A stretch of DNA of 64,000 nucleotides, taken from NCBI GenBank assembly GCA_903884425.1, contig CAISEP010000016.1, positions 434,001 to 498,000 on the forward strand, in the 5' to 3' direction. Position 1 is the first letter of the stretch. The number at the start of each line of letters is the position of its first letter. Positions 10,002 through 19,225 of the stretch are shown here, piece by piece. The stretch comes from an uncultured Caulobacterales bacterium (lineage in GTDB: Bacteria; Pseudomonadota; Alphaproteobacteria; Caulobacterales; Caulobacteraceae). A program made the position numbers and the translations under genes. The notes beneath the pieces were generated by a model. It saw only the letters and a list, made by a program, of their open reading frames with translations. It ran no database searches and was not told the origin of the DNA.

Positions 10002-11249
10002 TCACCCCAGGGCGAGGGACCGGGGCAGGTCGCCGGCGGCGGCACCCGCCTCCCGGGCGAGGACCTGCCGGATCGCGGGCGTGCGGTCGGCCACGCCCAG
10101 CGCCAGCCCCCGCAGCCAGCGCAGGCTGTCATGGTCGCTGGAAAACGCCCGGGCGATGAGATCAGCCGCCGTGACGGTGCCCGTGACATCCAGCCGCCGC
10201 CATCGGGCGTAGCGGTCGAGGACGAGGCTGCTGCCGATGTCCTCCCCCAGATCCCGGGCGTCGGACAGCACCTCCGTCAGGGCGGCCACGTCCTCGAGGC
10301 CGAGATTGAGCCCCTGGCCGGAGATCGGGTGCAGCCCGTGGGCGGCATCCCCCACCAGAGCCAGGCGCGGGGCGGTGACCGCACTGACCCGCTGCAGGGA
10401 CAGGGGATAGGCAAACCGGGGGCCGATCAGGGTCGGGCGGCCGAGATCGTCTCCGAACCGACGGGCCAGCAGGGCGGTGAAGGCCGCCTCCGGCAGGGTC
10501 TGGAGGGCCCGGGCCCGGTCGTCCCGCTCCGTCCAGACAAGGGAGGCGCGATCTCCGGTCAGGGGCAGGATCGCCAGGGGCCCCGCGGGCATGAAGTGCT
10601 GCCAGGCCGTGCCCTCATGGGGCCGCGCCAGGGCCACGGTGGCCACCACACCGGTCTGGCCGTAGCCGGCCGTCTCCGCCAAGATGCCGGCCGCCTGGCG
10701 CAGCACCGACCGCCGCCCCTCGGAGCTGACCAGCAGCCGGGCGCTGAGGGTCCGGCCGTTATCCAGGTGCAGGCGTCCGCCGTTTCCGGCCATTTCCGCC
10801 CCCGTCACCTGGGCCGGGCGCACGACCGTGACGCCGGACCGGTCCAGGGCTGCCAGCAGGGCGGCCAGGACCCGGGTGTTCTCGATGATCCAGCCCAGGG
10901 GCTCCCCGGCTTCGGCCTCCCCCAGGTCCGTGGAAGAGATGGACAGCCGGACGGGCAGGGCGGGGCCGGCTCCGGCCCCGGGCGCGCGACCGTCGGTCAC
11001 CACGATCCTGTCCATGGGCTGGGCCGCCGCCTGCAGCCGGTCGTCGAGGCCCAGGTTGCGCCACTGCCTCAGGGCGGTGAAGGCAATGGCCGAGGCGCGC
11101 CCGTCAAAGGCCTCCGACTCCATCGCCTCCGGCCGGTTGGCGTCCACCAGGGCCACGGAAAAGCCGGCCTGGTCCAGGGCCAGGGCCAGGGTCGCCCCGG
11201 TCAGGCCGCCGCCTGCGATGGCGACATCATAGTCGGTCTCGATGTGCAT
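10002..11249 (-). CDS. UbiH/UbiF/VisC/COQ6-family FAD monooxygenase
   Basis: 415-residue aromatic-ring hydroxylase of the ubiquinone-biosynthesis type. It shows the dinucleotide-binding AGGGLTGATLALAL at the N-terminus, the family DGRASAIAF segment near residue 50, and the FAD-ribityl motif GDAAHGLHPISGQGLNLGLEDV near residue 300. Which ring position it hydroxylates (UbiH-, UbiF- or UbiL-like) cannot be decided from sequence alone. The ATG at 11247-11249 begins directly before the Rossmann strand (MHIETDYDVAIAGGG); a longer reading to 11567 would run into ftsK and is rejected. It is convergent with glnD (18 bp) and divergent from ftsK (162 bp). Confidence 0.92.
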   Translation of the reverse strand: MHIETDYDVAIAGGGLTGATLALALDQAGFSVALVDANRPEAMESEAFDGRASAIAFTALRQWRNLGLDDRLQAAAQPMDRIVVTDGRAPGAGAGPALPVRLSISSTDLGEAEAGEPLGWIIENTRVLAALLAALDRSGVTVVRPAQVTGAEMAGNGGRLHLDNGRTLSARLLVSSEGRRSVLRQAAGILAETAGYGQTGVVATVALARPHEGTAWQHFMPAGPLAILPLTGDRASLVWTERDDRARALQTLPEAAFTALLARRFGDDLGRPTLIGPRFAYPLSLQRVSAVTAPRLALVGDAAHGLHPISGQGLNLGLEDVAALTEVLSDARDLGEDIGSSLVLDRYARWRRLDVTGTVTAADLIARAFSSDHDSLRWLRGLALGVADRTPAIRQVLAREAGAAAGDLPRSLALG

Positions 11250-11411
11250 GATCCCAATCTGGCCCTTCCCGCCGGTCAGGTCCAGATCAGGGAACGGCAC
11301 AATCGGCGGCAGGTGTCGGCCGCAGGGGTCTGGTAAACGCCACATTAACGGCTGCGGCCCAGAATGGCGGCTTCGCCTTCCGCCCGTACCGCGTCGTCCG
11401 GAGATCTGAGC

Positions 11412-13877
11412 ATGGCCCATACGGCTGCCGAGCCACCGTCCCATCTCCTGGTGCAGACCTGGTCGAGCCTGCGCCTGGTGTGGCGCGCGTCCTGGACTAC
11501 CCGCCTGCGGGGCGGGGCCATGGCCATGTTCGGCCTCGCCCTGCTGATCGCGCTGATGTCCTACCACCCGGCCGATCCCAGCTGGAACGTCGCCTCGGCG
11601 GACCCGGTCCGCAATCTTCTCGGCACGACCGGCGCGGTCCTGGCCGATATCGCCCTCCAGAGCCTCGGTCTGGCCGCCTGGATCCTCGCCCTGATCCTCA
11701 TCTGTGCAGGGATCGCCCGGGCGGGTGCCCGCGACCTCCGATCCAGCGGACCGGCCTGGCGCCTACGTCTGCTGACGGCACTGGCCGGGACGCTGCTGCT
11801 GTCCGTGGCTCTCGCCGGGCCACGGCCGCCGGTGATCTGGCCCCTGTCCTCGGGTCTCGGCGGCTTCTGGGGGGATGTGAGCCTCTCGGGTCTCGCCATG
11901 CTGCTGCACATGACCGGCCTTCCGGGGGCCCGGATCATCGCGGCGGCGATCATGGGTATGGCGGCGGTGGGCCTTCTGGCTCGGGCCGCCGGTGTCGGGG
12001 CCGCGGACCTGAACACGGCCCGGGTGCGGCTGGCGGACGGCGGGGCCAAGGCCCTGTCGCTGGGAGAACGACTGCTGGTCCGCCGCAGGGACGAGCCGGA
12101 AGCAGGGGAGATCGCGACCTCGCCAGCTCCCCCGCGCGCGCGACGTGCCGTGGCGGAGACCGCGCCGCCCGCCCGGCCGGACACACCGATCGACATTGCC
12201 GGTCGGACCATGGCTCCCGGAATCGACCCGGCGGACGATGACGAGGACGACGACGGCCCGCCCTTCGACCTCGCCCCGGTGGCGGGAGGCGCGAAGGTGG
12301 CCAGCCCCAAGTCGACCAAGCTGTCGGCCCGGGAGCAGCGGGAAAAGCAGGTGGCCTTCGACTTCGTCCAACCCGGCGGCTTCCGCCTGCCGGAACTGGC
12401 CATGCTGTCCAAGGCCAAGCCGCGGATGAGCTCCATCGACGAGGGGGCCCTGCGGCAGAACGCCAAGCTGCTGGAGACCGTGCTCTCCGAATTCGGGGTG
12501 AAGGGCCATATCGACCAGATCCGCCCCGGCCCGGTGGTCACCCTGTACGAAATGGTGCCCGCCCCCGGGGTGAAGCACAGCCGGGTGGTGGCCCTGTCCG
12601 ACGACATCGCCCGTTCCATGAGCGCCCGGGCCTGCCGCGTCGCCGTGGTCCCCGGCCGCAACGCCATCGGGGTGGAGCTGCCCAATCCTCGGCGGGACAC
12701 GGTCTATCTGCGGGACCTGCTGGCCTCGGCGGACTACGAGAAGTCCACCGCCGCCCTGCCCCTGGCGCTGGGTGAGTCCATCGGCGGGGAGCCCTATGTG
12801 GCCGACCTGGCCCGCATGCCGCACCTGCTGATCGCGGGCACCACCGGTTCCGGCAAGTCCGTCGGCGTCAACGCCATGATCCTGTCGGTGCTCTACCGCC
12901 TGACCCCGGACCAGTGCCGGTTCATCATGATCGACCCCAAGATGCTGGAACTGTCGGTCTATGACGGCATCCCGCACCTGCTGGCTCCCGTGGTCACCGA
13001 TCCGAAGAAGGCCATCGTCGCCCTCAAATGGACGGTGAAGGAGATGGAGGACCGCTATCGCCGCATGTCCAAGATCGGCGTGCGCAACATCGGCGGCTTC
13101 AACGAGAAGGCGCGGGAGGCCCTGGCCCGGGGCGAGCATTTCGAACGCACGGTGCAGACGGGCTTCGACGACGCCGGCCGGCCGATCTACGAGACCGAGA
13201 CGGTGCGCCCCGAGCCCATGCCCTATCTGGTGGTGGTGATCGACGAGGTGGCCGACCTGATGATGGTGGCGGGCAAGGACATCGAAGGCGCCGTGCAGCG
13301 CCTGGCGCAGATGGCCCGGGCCGCGGGCATCCACCTGATCATGGCCACCCAGCGTCCGTCGGTGGACGTGATCACCGGCACCATCAAGGCCAACTTCCCC
13401 ACAAGGATCAGCTTCCAGGTCACGTCCAAGATCGACGCCCGGACCATCCTGGGCGAGCAGGGGGCCGAGCAGCTGCTGGGCCAGGGAGACATGCTCTACA
13501 TGGCCGGCGGCGGTCGCGTGACCCGCCTGCACGGCCCGTTCGTGGCCGATGACGAGGTCGAGGCCGTGGCCAGCTTCCTGCGCCAGCAGGGGGAACCGCA
13601 ATATCTCGACGACGTCACCGAAGGGGGCGACGACGAGGAGGGCGGCGGCGGCGACATGATCGGCAACGGCACCTCCGGCGACGACCTGTACGACCAGGCC
13701 GTGGCCGTGGTCACCCGGGACCACAAGGCCTCCACCTCCTACATCCAGCGGCGGCTGCAGATCGGCTACAACCGTGCCGCCTCCCTCATCGAGCGGATGG
13801 AGAAGGAGGGGCTGGTGGGCCCCGCCAACCATGCGGGCAAGCGCGACATCCTGGCCGGGCCCCCGCCGCCGGTGTGA
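11412..13877 (+). CDS. ftsK: DNA translocase FtsK
   Basis: Septal DNA pump coupling cell division to chromosome dimer resolution, 821 residues. Four to five transmembrane segments occupy the first 190 residues. A short acidic/proline linker follows, then the motor: Walker [15 protein letters not shown] (about 476), Walker [13 protein letters not shown], and [21 protein letters not shown] with [19 protein letters not shown]-terminal winged-helix gamma domain ([25 protein letters not shown]) recognises polarity sequences. ATG at 11364 is in frame, but GGAG about 9 bp before 11412 decides the start. The linker is short compared with E. coli, as in many alphaproteobacteria. Confidence 0.98.
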   Translation: MAHTAAEPPSHLLVQTWSSLRLVWRASWTTRLRGGAMAMFGLALLIALMSYHPADPSWNVASADPVRNLLGTTGAVLADIALQSLGLAAWILALILICAGIARAGARDLRSSGPAWRLRLLTALAGTLLLSVALAGPRPPVIWPLSSGLGGFWGDVSLSGLAMLLHMTGLPGARIIAAAIMGMAAVGLLARAAGVGAADLNTARVRLADGGAKALSLGERLLVRRRDEPEAGEIATSPAPPRARRAVAETAPPARPDTPIDIAGRTMAPGIDPADDDEDDDGPPFDLAPVAGGAKVASPKSTKLSAREQREKQVAFDFVQPGGFRLPELAMLSKAKPRMSSIDEGALRQNAKLLETVLSEFGVKGHIDQIRPGPVVTLYEMVPAPGVKHSRVVALSDDIARSMSARACRVAVVPGRNAIGVELPNPRRDTVYLRDLLASADYEKSTAALPLALGESIGGEPYVADLARMPHLLIAGTTGSGKSVGVNAMILSVLYRLTPDQCRFIMIDPKMLELSVYDGIPHLLAPVVTDPKKAIVALKWTVKEMEDRYRRMSKIGVRNIGGFNEKAREALARGEHFERTVQTGFDDAGRPIYETETVRPEPMPYLVVVIDEVADLMMVAGKDIEGAVQRLAQMARAAGIHLIMATQRPSVDVITGTIKANFPTRISFQVTSKIDARTILGEQGAEQLLGQGDMLYMAGGGRVTRLHGPFVADDEVEAVASFLRQQGEPQYLDDVTEGGDDEEGGGGDMIGNGTSGDDLYDQAVAVVTRDHKASTSYIQRRLQIGYNRAASLIERMEKEGLVGPANHAGKRDILAGPPPPV

Positions 13878-13949
13878 CTTCGGCCGCAGCGCCCTTGAAT
13901 TGACGCAACAACCGTGTTCACAGGCGGCAAAGCCTCCGGAAGACCGCCC

Positions 13950-14594
13950 ATGCCCGATCGTCGCCAGTTCCTGCTCCTTGCCGCCGCCGTCGGGGCGGGC
14001 GCGAGCCTCGCAGCCGTCGTCCCGGCCAAGGCGCGACCGGCGAAGCTGACCCCGGAGCAGTCCGAGCGCCTGCAGGCAGCCAATGCCTATCTCTCCGGTC
14101 TCAAGTCGGTGCAGGGGCGCTTCAACCAGGTGGACGCCCAGGGGAACGAGACCTCCGGCACCCTGTGGCTGAAGCGTCCCGGCAAGGCCCGGTTCCAGTA
14201 CGACGCGCCGGCGGATCTGCTGGTGGTGTCCGACGGGGCCAATGTGATGGTCAATGATCGCCGCCTGAAGACCTTCGACCAGTATCCTCTCTGGGCGACG
14301 CCCCTGGGCCTGCTGCTGGCCAAGCAGGTGCGCCTGGACAAGGGGGTGGAGATCACCGCCGTGACGGACGCCGCCGACGGCTTCACCGTGACGGCCCGGG
14401 ACGGGCGCAAGCAGACCGAGGGGGCCATCACCCTGCACTTCACGGCCGCGCCCCTCACCCTCTCGGGCTGGACCGTGACCGACGGCCAGGGCCAGCGGAC
14501 CCAGGTGGCCATCGGCCCCCTGCACGAGATCGCCGACCCGGACCCGCAGCTGTTCGTCCTGCGCGATCCCAATCCCCGGCGGGGCAAGAACTGA
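13950..14594 (+). CDS. lolA: Outer-membrane lipoprotein carrier protein LolA family
   Basis: Periplasmic chaperone family that shuttles lipoproteins from LolCDE to the outer membrane. The 214-residue precursor starts with a signal sequence whose n-region has two arginines followed by Gln-Phe-Leu (MPDRRQFLLLAAAVGAG), so Tat export is possible instead of Sec. The mature part matches LolA: SVQGRFNQVDAQGNETSGTLWLKRPGKARFQYD near residues 52-84, then alternating beta strands. A GTG at 13914 is in frame but would bury the signal peptide. It follows ftsK by 72 bp, a common alphaproteobacterial order. Confidence 0.93.
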   Translation: MPDRRQFLLLAAAVGAGASLAAVVPAKARPAKLTPEQSERLQAANAYLSGLKSVQGRFNQVDAQGNETSGTLWLKRPGKARFQYDAPADLLVVSDGANVMVNDRRLKTFDQYPLWATPLGLLLAKQVRLDKGVEITAVTDAADGFTVTARDGRKQTEGAITLHFTAAPLTLSGWTVTDGQGQRTQVAIGPLHEIADPDPQLFVLRDPNPRRGKN

Positions 14595-14632
14595 GCCCGG
14601 CCCCGGCGACAACCAGCCATTGGGACCGTGCT

Positions 14633-14700
14633 CAATTTGCAACATCGATCGAAATTACGATTCGAGGTTGACATAAAGGTTTGGGAGTGGCAATTTGAAC
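14633..14700 (+). promoter_or_regulatory. AT-rich promoter-like region with palindrome and direct repeat
   Basis: This stretch is strikingly AT-rich for the genome. It contains a consensus -35 hexamer TTGACA at 14668-14673 with a poor -10 candidate (GCAATT at 14690-14695). Immediately upstream is the imperfect palindrome TCGAAATTACGATTCGA (14649-14665). A near-direct repeat flanks the region: CAATTTGCAAC at 14633-14643 and CAATTTGAAC at 14691-14700. I infer a promoter with a regulator site; the regulator is unknown. Confidence 0.45.
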
Positions 14701-14832
14701 ACGCTTCAGAGCGGGGCCCTCGATGGTGCCGCCTGGACGTCCCGCCGGACACCATCCCCTCCCGGCGTGACAGGATTATGATCCCTACGCCCGGCCGCGA
14801 GTCCCCCCCTCTCGCGGCCGGGTTACTTTTTT
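14700..14832 (+). ncRNA. Candidate small structured RNA between lolA and nfuA
   Basis: No gene is convincing between 14595 and 14963. Downstream of a TTGACA-type promoter candidate come three hairpins. The first pairs GATGGTG (14722-14728) with CACCATC (14750-14756). The second pairs GGCGT (14764-14768) and GGAT (14773-14776) with ATCC (14781-14784) and ACGCC (14787-14791). The third is the terminator-like stem at 14791-14821. Transcription from the promoter would give an RNA of about 130 nt. It does not resemble 6S, SRP or tmRNA as I know them. It could instead be the untranslated leader of nfuA, with the terminator acting as an attenuator. Confidence 0.4.
14791..14832 (+). terminator. Rho-independent terminator upstream of nfuA
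   Basis: Perfect 11-bp GC-rich stem CCGGCCGCGAG (14791-14801) and CTCGCGGCCGG (14811-14821) with a 9-nt loop. Five bases later comes a run of six T (14827-14832). It lies 230 bp after the lolA stop and 131 bp before nfuA, so it more likely ends the small transcript proposed here than lolA itself. Confidence 0.7.
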
Positions 14833-14963
14833 GGGCGGGAGTCGGCGTCGACCCGGTCGCGGGGGTGCCGGAGACGGGTCGTCCGCCTTGCGTCCGGACG
14901 GTCTCCGCGCCATGTCTGTGCCAGCCCGTCCAGGACCGGACGACCCCACCCGCAGGCCCCCCG

Positions 14964-15542
14964 ATGTTCATCCAGACCGAGCAGACCCCCAATCCGGAAA
15001 CCCTGAAGTTCCTTCCCGGCGAACCGGTGTCCCCCGAGGGGCCGCGGGAGTTCCGCAAGGGCGAGGCGGACCCGGGCTCCGCCCTCGTCCGGGCCCTGTT
15101 CGAGATCGAAGGCGTGGTGCGGGTCTATTTCGGCTCGGACTTCCTCACCGTCACCAAGGACGGGCCCGATCACGACTGGAAGCACCTCAAGGCCCCGATC
15201 CTGGCGGCGGTGATGGACCATTACACGGCAGCCGAGCCCCTGTTCGCGGACGGCCTCCAGGCGGCGTCCGGCCAGCACGACGACACGGTCTACGAGGGCG
15301 AGACCGCCCAGGTGGTGGCCGAGATCAAGGACCTGCTGGACACCCGCATCCGCCCGGCCGTGGCCCAGGACGGGGGCGACATCCTGTTCGACCGCTTCGA
15401 TGCGGAGACCGGCGTGGTCTGGCTGCACATGCGCGGGGCCTGCGCCGGCTGCCCGTCCTCCTCCGCCACGCTGAAGTCCGGGGTCGAGAACATGCTCAAG
15501 CACTATGTTCCGGAAGTGAACCGGGTCGAGCAGACCCTGTAG
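14964..15542 (+). CDS. nfuA: NfuA/Nfu-type iron-sulfur cluster carrier
   Basis: Fe-S scaffold/carrier of the Nfu family (mitochondrial NFU1-like), 192 residues. The N-terminal Nfu domain begins MFIQTEQTPNPETLKFLPG and covers about residues 1-90. The C-terminal NifU-like domain (about 110-190) carries the cluster-binding pair in GACAGCPSSSATLKSG. The frame is open upstream to 14628, but that extension crosses a terminator and contains no family sequence. The nitroreductase gene starts 54 bp later. Confidence 0.95.
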   Translation: MFIQTEQTPNPETLKFLPGEPVSPEGPREFRKGEADPGSALVRALFEIEGVVRVYFGSDFLTVTKDGPDHDWKHLKAPILAAVMDHYTAAEPLFADGLQAASGQHDDTVYEGETAQVVAEIKDLLDTRIRPAVAQDGGDILFDRFDAETGVVWLHMRGACAGCPSSSATLKSGVENMLKHYVPEVNRVEQTL

Positions 15543-15596
15543 CTCCGGAAGCCCCTGCGTCCTCCCATCCTTCGAACCCATCGGACCCGAACACCC

Positions 15597-16184
15597 ATGA
15601 CCTCTCCCCTTCCCCAGGCCGCCCTCGAGCAGCTGTTCACCAAGGCCCGGTCGCGCAACGCCTGGCGCAAGGAAACCTTGCCGGACAGCACCTGGCGGGA
15701 GCTGTACGACCTCATGAAGTACGGTCCGACCTCGGCCAACCTGTCCCCGGCGCGGTTCGTCTTCGTGACCACGGACGAAGGCAAGGCGAAGCTGGCCCCG
15801 CACCTGTCGGAGTCCAACCGGGCCAAGAGTCTGGACGCCCCGGCCATCGTCATCATCGCCCATGACCTGGCCTTTGCCGACAAGGCGGCGGAACTGTTCC
15901 CGATCAATCCCGGCGTCGGAGCCTGGTTCTCCGCCCCGGCCGTGGCCGAGGCCACCGCCTTCCGCAACGGCTCCCTCCAGGGGGCCTATCTGATCCTGGC
16001 CGCCCGGGCGCTGGGGCTGGATGCGGGGCCCATGTCCGGCTTCGATGCCGCCGGGGTGGATGCGGTCTTCTTTGCCGGCACGACCTGGAAGTCCAACTTC
16101 ATCTGCAGCCTCGGCCACGGCATCGACGAGTCCTTCCCCCGCCTGCCGCGCCTCGCCTTCGAGTCGGCGTGCCAGATCGTCTGA
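15597..16184 (+). CDS. RutE-like malonic semialdehyde reductase (nitroreductase family)
   Basis: 195-residue FMN/NAD(P)H nitroreductase-fold protein closely resembling E. coli RutE over its whole length: Rx[32 protein letters not shown]-like [33 protein letters not shown], and a C-terminal [11 protein letters not shown]. RutE reduces malonic semialdehyde to 3-hydroxypropionate in uracil breakdown, but no other rut gene is near. A general role in removing reactive aldehydes or in a different pathway is therefore possible. It is tightly followed by tsaB (8 bp). Confidence 0.88.
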   Translation: MTSPLPQAALEQLFTKARSRNAWRKETLPDSTWRELYDLMKYGPTSANLSPARFVFVTTDEGKAKLAPHLSESNRAKSLDAPAIVIIAHDLAFADKAAELFPINPGVGAWFSAPAVAEATAFRNGSLQGAYLILAARALGLDAGPMSGFDAAGVDAVFFAGTTWKSNFICSLGHGIDESFPRLPRLAFESACQIV

Positions 16185-16192
16185 CCGGGCGC

Positions 16193-16876
16193 ATGGCGGA
16201 CGGTCTGGCCCGGGACGCGATCCTGTCCCTCGACCTGTGCCTGGGGGCCTGCGTGGTGGCCCTGGAGGTGGACGGCCGGGGCGTCGTCGCCCGGCGGGAA
16301 ATCCCCATGGACCGCGGTCACCAGGAGCGCATCGCCCCCCTGCTACAGGAGGTGACGGCAGAGGCCGGCCTGCCCCTGACCCGCCTTCGCCGGATCGGCG
16401 TCACCACCGGGCCCGGCTCCTTCACCGGTCTGCGAGTGGGCCTGGCCTTCGCCCGGACGCTGGCCATGACCCTGGGCTGCGAGTGCGTGGGAATGTCGAG
16501 CCTCGAGGCCCTGGCCGCCACCGCCGCGGACGGCGGGACGATCCTGGCCGCCATACCGTCCCGCCAGGACCTGATGTTCACCGCCCTGTTCGTGGATGGC
16601 GCGCCGGTGTCCGCGCCGGACCAGCTGGCGCTGCCGGAGATCGCCGCCCGACTGGCGGAAATCTGGACCGGCGGTCCCCTCACCCTGGTCGGACCGGGGG
16701 CCGCCGCCCTGGTGGGACTGGCCCCGTCCGCCACGGTGCTGGACATTGCCTATCCCTCCGCCGACGCCCTCGCCCGCCGGACGGCCGCGGTTCCGGCCGG
16801 GGCCCCGTCGCCCCGGGCGCTTTATCTGCGGGCCCCCGATGCCCGGACCCTGGCCGAGCGGGGCGCCCGTGTCTGA
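16193..16876 (+). CDS. tsaB: tRNA t6A37 biosynthesis protein TsaB
   Basis: Partner and activator of TsaD in threonylcarbamoyl transfer to A37 of ANN-decoding tRNAs. The 227-residue ASKHA-fold protein has the signature TTGPGSFTGLRVGLAFARTLA near residues 73-93, and ILSLDLCLGACVVAL at the N-terminus. An upstream GTG at 16169 overlaps the previous gene; ATG 16193 is preferred. The stop overlaps rimI by 8 bp. The partner tsaD is in this window at 55.3-56.4 kb. Confidence 0.95.
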   Translation: MADGLARDAILSLDLCLGACVVALEVDGRGVVARREIPMDRGHQERIAPLLQEVTAEAGLPLTRLRRIGVTTGPGSFTGLRVGLAFARTLAMTLGCECVGMSSLEALAATAADGGTILAAIPSRQDLMFTALFVDGAPVSAPDQLALPEIAARLAEIWTGGPLTLVGPGAAALVGLAPSATVLDIAYPSADALARRTAAVPAGAPSPRALYLRAPDARTLAERGARV

Positions 16877-17336
16877 TGCGCCGCTTCTGGTCGAGGCCGG
16901 ACCGGACGAGGCCGCGGAGCTCGGCCGCCTCCACGCCCTGGCCTTCGACCGGGTCTGGAGCCCGGCGGACTTCGTCGGTTTCCTGGAGGACGGGGCCGTC
17001 GCCTATCTGGCCCGGGTGAACGGGACGGCGGTCGCCATGGGCCTGTTCCGCGCCGTCGGCGACGAGGCGGAGGTGCTGACCCTGGCCACCGACCCCGCCC
17101 ATCGAGGTCGCGGGCTGGCCGGTGCCCTGCTGGCCCGGGCCATGGACCGCCTCGCGGCCGGGGGGGTCACCACCCTGATGCTCGAGGTGGCCGCCGACAA
17201 TCCGGCGGCGCGGGCCGTCTATGACCGGGCCGGCTTCCGTGAGATCGGCCGTCGCCGGGCCTATTATCCCCGCCCGCAGGGGGCGGTGGACGCCCAGGTG
17301 ATGAGCTGCGCGCTCCCCGCATCCGGTCGCACCTGA
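16869..17336 (+). CDS. rimI: Ribosomal-protein-alanine N-acetyltransferase-like GNAT
   Basis: 155-residue GNAT acetyltransferase in the usual position directly after tsaB. Acetyl-CoA-binding motif A is LTLATDPAHRGRGLAGALLARAMDRL (about residues 76-101), and motif B is LEVAADNPAARAVYDRAGFREIGRRRAYY. RimI acetylates the N-terminus of ribosomal protein S18; substrate identity here is inferred from position. The start is GTG at 16869, overlapping tsaB by 8 bp; no ATG gives the complete N-terminal strand. Confidence 0.88.
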   Translation: MSDAPLLVEAGPDEAAELGRLHALAFDRVWSPADFVGFLEDGAVAYLARVNGTAVAMGLFRAVGDEAEVLTLATDPAHRGRGLAGALLARAMDRLAAGGVTTLMLEVAADNPAARAVYDRAGFREIGRRRAYYPRPQGAVDAQVMSCALPASGRT

Positions 17337-17351
17337 CATTTGCCTCGGCGC

Positions 17352-17380
17352 TTAACACCGGCCCCCATTGCGCCTATGTT
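17352..17380 (+). promoter_or_regulatory. Candidate promoter of fur
   Basis: TTAACA (17352-17357), an exact 17-bp spacer, and TATGTT (17375-17380) lie in the 76-bp gap before the fur GTG. This is one of the better sigma-70-like matches in a GC-rich window and probably drives fur-miaB-phoH-ybeY-corC-lnt. No clear Fur-type inverted repeat was seen on it. Confidence 0.5.
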
Positions 17381-17412
17381 CCGGGCCTGAACCCGCAGCA
17401 ACCGGCCGACCA

Positions 17413-17829
17413 GTGGATCGCATCGAGAAACTCTGCCTCGACAAGGGCATGCGCATGACCGATCAGCGCAAGGTGATCGCCCGCGTCCTGTCCGCCGCCC
17501 AGGATCATCCGGATGTGGAGGAGCTCTATCGCCGCTCCGCCGCCGTGGACCCGAACATCTCCATCGCCACCGTCTACCGGACGGTGCGCCTGTTCGAGGA
17601 GGCGGGCATCATCGCCCGCCACGACTTCCGTGACGGCCGGTCCCGCTACGAGCAGGCGGGGGAGGAGCACCACGACCACCTGATCGACATGAAGTCCGGC
17701 CAGGTGATCGAATTCATCGATGAAGAGATCGAGCGGCTGCAGCACCTGATTGCCCGGCGCCTCGGCTTTAGGCTGATCGACCATCGGCTGGAGCTGTACG
17801 GCGTGCCCCTCGAGCCTGGCGAGACCTGA
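17413..17829 (+). CDS. fur: Fur-family metalloregulator (alphaproteobacterial Fur/Mur type)
   Basis: 138-residue metal-dependent repressor. The winged helix (about residues 1-85) contains [26 protein letters not shown] and [19 protein letters not shown]. The C-terminal metal and dimer domain has [18 protein letters not shown]. The structural-zinc CxxC pairs of E. coli Fur are absent, as in alphaproteobacterial Fur/Mur, so it could sense manganese or iron. The start is GTG at 17413 ([12 protein letters not shown]); a TTG at 17368 is in frame but overlaps the promoter. miaB starts 7 bp after. Confidence 0.92.
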   Translation: MDRIEKLCLDKGMRMTDQRKVIARVLSAAQDHPDVEELYRRSAAVDPNISIATVYRTVRLFEEAGIIARHDFRDGRSRYEQAGEEHHDHLIDMKSGQVIEFIDEEIERLQHLIARRLGFRLIDHRLELYGVPLEPGET

Positions 17830-17836
17830 TTCAGGA

Positions 17837-19225
17837 ATGGACACCTCCCCCCCGGCGCCGCGCAAGCGCGTCCACATCAAGACCTATGGCTGTCAGATGA
17901 ATGTCTATGACAGCGAGCGCATGGCCGATGCCCTGGCCCCGGACGGCTATGACACCACCGATGACGCGGCCACCGCCGACCTGGTGCTGATCAACACCTG
18001 CCATATCCGGGAAAAGGCGTCGGAGAAGCTCTATTCCGACCTCGGCCGCCTTCGGGACATGAAGGCCGAGCGGACGGACGGGGCTTCGGTGACCATCGCC
18101 GTGGCCGGCTGCGTCGCCCAGGCGGAGGGTCCGGAGATCATTCGCCGGGCCCCGGTGGTGGACCTGGTGGTGGGGCCCCAGTCCTATCACCGCCTGCCGG
18201 AACTGGTGGCCCGGTCGCGGTCGGCCGCCCCGCCGGTGGGCGAGGACCAGCTGGCGGCGGACTTCGAGCCCCGGGCCAAGTTCGACCTCTTGCCGAAGCA
18301 GCGCCGCGCCGTCGGCCCCACCGCCTTCCTGACGGTGCAGGAGGGCTGCGACAAGTTCTGCGCCTTCTGCGTGGTGCCCTATACCCGGGGGGCGGAGTTT
18401 TCCCGTCCCGTGGCCGACATCGAGGCAGAGGCCCGGCGGCTGGCGGAGTCCGGGGTGCGGGAGATCACCCTGCTGGGCCAGAACGTCAACGCCTATCACG
18501 CCGACGGGGCCGAGGGTCCGGTGGGGCTGGCGGCGCTGATGCGACGGCTGGCGGACATACCGGGGGTGGAGCGGTTGCGCTATACCACCAGCCATCCCAA
18601 CGACATGACCGACGCCCTGATCGCCGCCCATGCGGAGATCCCGGCGGTCATGCCCTATCTGCACCTGCCGGTTCAGTCCGGGTCGGACCGGATTCTCAAG
18701 GCCATGAACCGGCGACACACGGCCGACAGCTATCTGCGCCTGGTGGAACGCCTGCGGGCCGCGCGGCCGGACCTGGCCCTGTCCGGGGACTTCATCGTCG
18801 GATTTCCGGGGGAGACGGAGGCCGATTTCGAGGCCACCCTCGATATGGTCCGGACGGTCACCTATGCGGGGGCCTTCAGCTTCAAGTATTCCCGCCGTCC
18901 GGGCACCCCGGCTGCCAGTGCCGCCGAGCAGGTGCCGGAATCCGTGAAGGCCGAGCGTCTGGCCCGCCTCAATGCCCTGCTGGAGGACCAGCGCCAGGCC
19001 TTCAACCGCTCGAAGATCGGCACCGTCATGCCGATCCTGTTCGAGCGGCAGGGGCGTCACCCCGGCCAGCTGATCGGTCGCAGCCCGTGGCTGCAGTCCG
19101 TCTGGACCGAGGCACCGGAAACCCTCATGGGCCAGATCGCCCAGGTGGAGATCACCGATGTGGGTCCCAACAGCCTGGTGGGCCGCCGGGTGGATACGTC
19201 CCCGCAGTCGGATGCTGCCGCATGA
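17837..19225 (+). CDS. miaB: tRNA-2-methylthio-N6-dimethylallyladenosine synthase
   Basis: Radical-SAM methylthiotransferase converting i6A37 to ms2i6A37 in tRNAs reading UNN codons. The 462-residue product has the N-terminal UPF0004 domain with three cluster cysteines ([27 protein letters not shown]). The radical-SAM motif is [15 protein letters not shown] (near residues 171-178), and a C-terminal TRAM domain carries [13 protein letters not shown]. Its stop and the phoH start overlap by 4 bp (ATGA). Confidence 0.98.
   Translation: MDTSPPAPRKRVHIKTYGCQMNVYDSERMADALAPDGYDTTDDAATADLVLINTCHIREKASEKLYSDLGRLRDMKAERTDGASVTIAVAGCVAQAEGPEIIRRAPVVDLVVGPQSYHRLPELVARSRSAAPPVGEDQLAADFEPRAKFDLLPKQRRAVGPTAFLTVQEGCDKFCAFCVVPYTRGAEFSRPVADIEAEARRLAESGVREITLLGQNVNAYHADGAEGPVGLAALMRRLADIPGVERLRYTTSHPNDMTDALIAAHAEIPAVMPYLHLPVQSGSDRILKAMNRRHTADSYLRLVERLRAARPDLALSGDFIVGFPGETEADFEATLDMVRTVTYAGAFSFKYSRRPGTPAASAAEQVPESVKAERLARLNALLEDQRQAFNRSKIGTVMPILFERQGRHPGQLIGRSPWLQSVWTEAPETLMGQIAQVEITDVGPNSLVGRRVDTSPQSDAAA

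Noticed and set aside
11763-14645. Antisense open frame of 960 codons across ftsK and lolA
   Set aside because: Same GC-driven effect; it crosses two genes with clear families and has no recognisable motif.
14628-14963. In-frame N-terminal extension of nfuA to 304 residues
   Set aside because: The extension runs through a promoter-like element, three hairpins and a terminator, and does not resemble any Nfu N-terminus.
15597-16184. A pyrimidine-degradation (rut) operon suggested by the RutE-like gene
   Set aside because: Neighbours are nfuA and tsaB-rimI; no rutA, B, C, D, F or regulator is present.
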